DNA of 64,000 bases from assembly GCA_905221605.1 (NCBI GenBank), contig CAJNDS010002331.1, positions 256,001 to 320,000 on the forward strand. Direction: 5' to 3'. This stretch comes from Symbiodinium natans (Eukaryota > Sar > Dinophyceae > Suessiales > Symbiodiniaceae). Shown here one piece after another: positions 62,421 through 64,000 of the stretch. A model generated the notes under the pieces. It saw nothing but the letters and a program-made list of their open reading frames with translations, had not been told where the DNA came from and did no database searches. A program made the position numbers and the translations under genes. The first letter of the stretch is position 1. Each line of letters begins with the position of its first letter.

Positions 62421-63134
62421 CTGAGTGCAAACCGCTCTTCGGTCTTCGTCACAGGAGCGCCAGGCAGCGGAAAAACCCGCTCATGCGCCTTCATGGGGAT
62501 CCTTGTGGCTTGCCTCACCGGTAAGCTCACCCTTTACACGGCGCATGGAAATGAGTCGGTGCGGGCTTATGTCGAAGCTGCGGACAGGCTGACTGCGGGG
62601 AGCCACAGCTTTGTCCGGAGCCGTATTGCGCGAATCCCAGCCAGCAAGGAGAAGGATACGCATAAGCTCCCATTCGACGCTCATGACGCAGGGAGTGGAC
62701 TGCTAGTTGCGGCCACGCATGGCACAGTTGTAGCCCGCCTTAGCTTCCCATATTCTGCGCTCATCAACAGACTGAAGGATGTAGAAATCCTATTGAGAGA
62801 TGAAGCTCAGCAGGCGGGGACCCCAGGGTCCAACTGCATTCTCGCCCACATACGGCATGCGCTGGACGTTATGATAGGGGATCACAGGCAGCCGGCAGGA
62901 GGATCTCGCCCTAACTACCACTTCGTGACGGAGTTGCTCGAGAAAAAGACTTGTGGCCTCAATGCTATCCCATCGACACTCTTCACACCGGCAACCTTGC
63001 CGGATGCCTTGACAAGGCAAATACAGCATGGTCCGAGGACCTGGAAAAAAGGCCAAGGTGAGATGCCCTCTTGGGGCAAATCCACGGTGCACGTAGGCAC
63101 TGAAGGTGCGTTCGGCTGGAACACGGAATATTGA
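62421..63134 (+). pseudogene. UPF1-like SF1 helicase, first RecA domain only
   Basis: Open from 62421 to TGA at 63132-63134; first ATG at 62493. Superfamily 1 helicase motifs occur in the right order and spacing: Walker A GAPGSGKT (62454-62477), a motif Ia-like LYTAHGNESVRAYVEA, Walker B DEAQQ (62799-62813) about 115 residues on, and motif III GDHRQ (62877-62891). Family members use these to bind ATP and unwind RNA or DNA. DEAQQ and GDHxQ resemble the UPF1/DNA2 group. The Walker A lies upstream of the first ATG, so translation from 62493 would lack it. Motifs IV-VI of the second RecA domain are absent, and a convergent frame overlaps the end. Hence a truncated, probably inactive copy, or exons of a larger gene. 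Confidence 0.7.
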
Positions 63135-63934
63135 CGTTGCCCCAGCGCATGCGATCCCTCCAAGTTGACTCTCACGAAAGCATTGATGGCGGGCGTTTGC
63201 TCCTTTCGAGCAGCTTCGATACTAGCTCGCCGGGCAGAAGCCACCCACGCGCACAAGCGTGACTCGTCCACTAGCCCTTGTATCACGGGCAATCCATCCT
63301 GATCTCTCTCATATACCGTGTGGGGGCAGGTGGGCGTTCGATATGCACGTCCCGCCAATAATGCCACGATGGCCGCCGGGGGCACGTTGACCTGAAGATT
63401 AGTAATACGCTTTTCCGTCTCAGGAAACCCTAACACAATGGGCAGACCAGCTGCGCGCCCAGGGGACCCCTTTTGGTGAGCTTCGAATGCCAACAAAAGG
63501 GCCCCCATCCAGTAATCCGGATCGCTGTAACATAGCATCGCAGGGAACCGCGCATTACCAACGCTTGGGATATCTGCCACAGCAAAGAACAGATCAGCGA
63601 TGCACTGTGCAGTGGCAAGGAAGCCGTAACCTACGATAGATTCCATGAGGGAAGTCCGATCGAGCTGTGGGGCATTGCTGCCTAGCATCGTTTCCAAATC
63701 CAGGTATTGCAGCGCCCCAGAGTGCTTAAGGCAAATCGGTATGATCGGCTCATAGATTTGCAGGTAGGCTGCAGGGAAAGTTTCCGGCAGATGAAGGAGC
63801 TTGTCAGCGACTTCCAAGAGGGAATTTGGATCAGCTAACCTGCTTGGCAGGCTTTGTAACGGCACCTCATAGGTACGGTAGGCGCGGAGCTGCAGCTCAT
63901 GCGTGGTCAGATGGGTTGAATCGCGGAGGTTCAT
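62915..63934 (-). CDS. Hypothetical protein, 339 residues
   Basis: The longest open frame of the window. The first in-frame ATG is at 63934; the frame extends six codons upstream to a GTG and is closed by TAG at about 63976, so a start at 63934 or an upstream exon are both possible. Composition is that of a globular protein (LSLPSRLADPNSLLEVADKLL-like, DYWMGALLLAFEAHQKG, PPAAIVALLAGRAY, ESRLCAWVASARRASIEAARK). I recognise no domain, signal peptide or transmembrane segment. Its last 73 codons overlap the 3' end of the helicase-like frame in opposite orientation; the C-terminus there may not be the original one. It could be a single exon of a longer gene running leftwards. Confidence 0.5.
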   Translation of the reverse strand: MNLRDSTHLTTHELQLRAYRTYEVPLQSLPSRLADPNSLLEVADKLLHLPETFPAAYLQIYEPIIPICLKHSGALQYLDLETMLGSNAPQLDRTSLMESIVGYGFLATAQCIADLFFAVADIPSVGNARFPAMLCYSDPDYWMGALLLAFEAHQKGSPGRAAGLPIVLGFPETEKRITNLQVNVPPAAIVALLAGRAYRTPTCPHTVYERDQDGLPVIQGLVDESRLCAWVASARRASIEAARKEQTPAINAFVRVNLEGSHALGQRQYSVFQPNAPSVPTCTVDLPQEGISPWPFFQVLGPCCICLVKASGKVAGVKSVDGIALRPQVFFSSNSVTKW

Positions 63935-64000
63935 GTATGGCCTGGGCTTCACGGTCCGAAGCGCTGTCCCTTTCTAGGGCCTGCCATAAAAGCCCACTTA

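Noticed and set aside
61969-62530. Minus-strand frames of 125-145 codons opposite the helicase
   Set aside because: Shadows of the plus-strand frame, which carries ordered helicase motifs.

Overview
This window is eukaryotic nuclear DNA dominated by telomere-type repeats that lie far from any visible chromosome end. The plant/algal-type unit TTTAGGG (CCCTAAA on the other strand) and close variants form on the order of a hundred separate blocks of about 20 to 370 bp between positions 245 and about 61000. Both orientations are interleaved, and the blocks are separated by roughly 100 to 900 bp of unrelated, mostly non-coding sequence. A TTTAGGG telomere unit is known from land plants, many algae and several alveolates (dinoflagellates, chromerids, Perkinsus). 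The mix of microsatellites, GC-rich unique DNA and a lone helicase-like gene fits an algal or alveolate genome best, but the sequence does not fix the lineage. No rRNA or convincing tRNA gene, CRISPR array or bacterial operon was seen.

Layout. 1-2.3 kb: telomeric blocks around a 32-bp minisatellite that switches strand twice. 2.3-9 kb: telomeric blocks, a TA/CATA microsatellite (3.6-4.2 kb) and a 1-kb AT-only satellite (7.86-8.9 kb). 9-19.7 kb: dense telomeric mosaic with an exon-like island at 11.6-11.8 kb, a higher-order degenerate telomeric array at 17 kb and an AAGTGACCC minisatellite at 18.4-18.8 kb. 19.75-22.96 kb: the first long telomere-free segment, with an exon-like minus-strand reading frame, a CT microsatellite, a 97-bp palindromic tandem array and purine-rich DNA. 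23-59.7 kb: telomeric mosaic again, with homogenised variant arrays (TTCTTAGGG, TTTCAGGG, CTTAGGG). 59.9-61 kb: the last telomeric blocks and AT-rich inverted repeats. 61.5-64 kb: the only convincing protein-coding DNA.

The coding part has two convergent genes. On the plus strand, an open region with a frameshift and an internal TGA encodes an upstream domain and then the first RecA domain of a UPF1-like superfamily 1 helicase (GAPGSGKT, TAHGN, DEAQQ, GDHRQ). It stops before the second RecA domain. On the minus strand, a 339-residue frame of unknown function overlaps its 3' end.

The spacers between telomeric blocks carry several families of short fold-back elements (about 70-190 bp, MITE-like, non-coding). 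At least four families recur within the window. Two copies of one family are interrupted internally by a clean run of CCCTAAA units, and others are cut off at a telomeric block. One element with perfect 34-bp inverted termini is flanked by an identical 22-bp direct repeat. This links element mobility or breakage to telomere-repeat insertion and is the most interesting feature here. Almost all short open frames in the telomeric part translate simple repeats (GFRV, LGF and YIYI-type peptides) and are not annotated as genes.
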